Assembly (NCBI GenBank): GCA_017537495.1
Contig: JAFYKS010000018.1
Coordinates: 1-5,253 of the forward strand
Reading direction: 5' to 3'
DNA: 5,253 nt
DNA from: Bacillota bacterium
Lineage (GTDB): Bacteria; Bacillota; Clostridia; Peptostreptococcales; Anaerovoracaceae
Below are positions 5,247-5,253 of this stretch, piece after piece; position 1 is the first letter of the stretch, and each line of letters begins with the position of its first letter. The notes beneath the pieces are model-generated. The model made no database searches, had not been told where the DNA came from, and worked only from the letters and a program-made list of their open reading frames with translations. The translations under genes were made by a program, and so were the position numbers.

Positions 5247-5253
5247 ACAAAAA

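Overview
The window suggests a low-to-medium-GC Bacillota (Firmicutes) chromosome. The gene order is the conserved Firmicute cysE-cysS-mrnC-rlmB-sigH block, with Shine-Dalgarno sites typical of that group and a SigH-family sigma factor. Base composition looks near 50% GC, with strong use of CTG for Leu, AAG for Lys and GAA for Glu. The ThyA type resembles that of Clostridia and related gut lineages. A clostridial or Negativicutes-type genome is most likely, but I cannot fix the genus. Nothing mobile, CRISPR-like or phage-like is visible; this is core chromosome.

Layout, all on the + strand. The 3' end of cysE (serine O-acetyltransferase, positions 1-374) overlaps cysS (cysteinyl-tRNA synthetase, 361-1767). 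It is followed almost without gap by mrnC (Mini-ribonuclease III, 1769-2176), then thyA (thymidylate synthase, 2169-2999), folA (dihydrofolate reductase, 3009-3509), rlmB (23S rRNA 2'-O-methyltransferase, 3513-4439) and sigH (4470-5093). Junctions run from a 14-bp overlap to a 30-bp gap and no terminator is visible between genes, so this reads as one transcription unit that enters from the left. A 76-bp AT-rich gap then carries a near-consensus extended -10 promoter driving a tRNA-Thr(GGU) gene (5170-5246), and the window ends just after it.

How the genes work together. CysE makes O-acetylserine for cysteine synthesis and CysS charges tRNA-Cys with the product. MrnC trims 23S rRNA ends and RlmB methylates 23S rRNA. 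ThyA makes dTMP and dihydrofolate, and FolA recycles the dihydrofolate, so the pair is metabolically closed. SigH is a transition-state-type sigma factor. The operon therefore joins translation, thymidylate supply and global regulation.

The points most worth a second look are these. The cysE C-terminal tail has four Cys codons, and its mRNA can form two hairpins directly before the cysS ribosome binding site. The usual KMSKS motif of CysS reads KRSKS. A ThyA-DHFR pair lies between mrnC and rlmB, where many clostridia are recalled to carry ThyX. The yacP/rae1 gene usually found between rlmB and sigH is absent. A small hairpin overlaps the sigH ribosome binding site. No clearly new system was found; the cysE-cysS junction is the best candidate for undescribed regulation.
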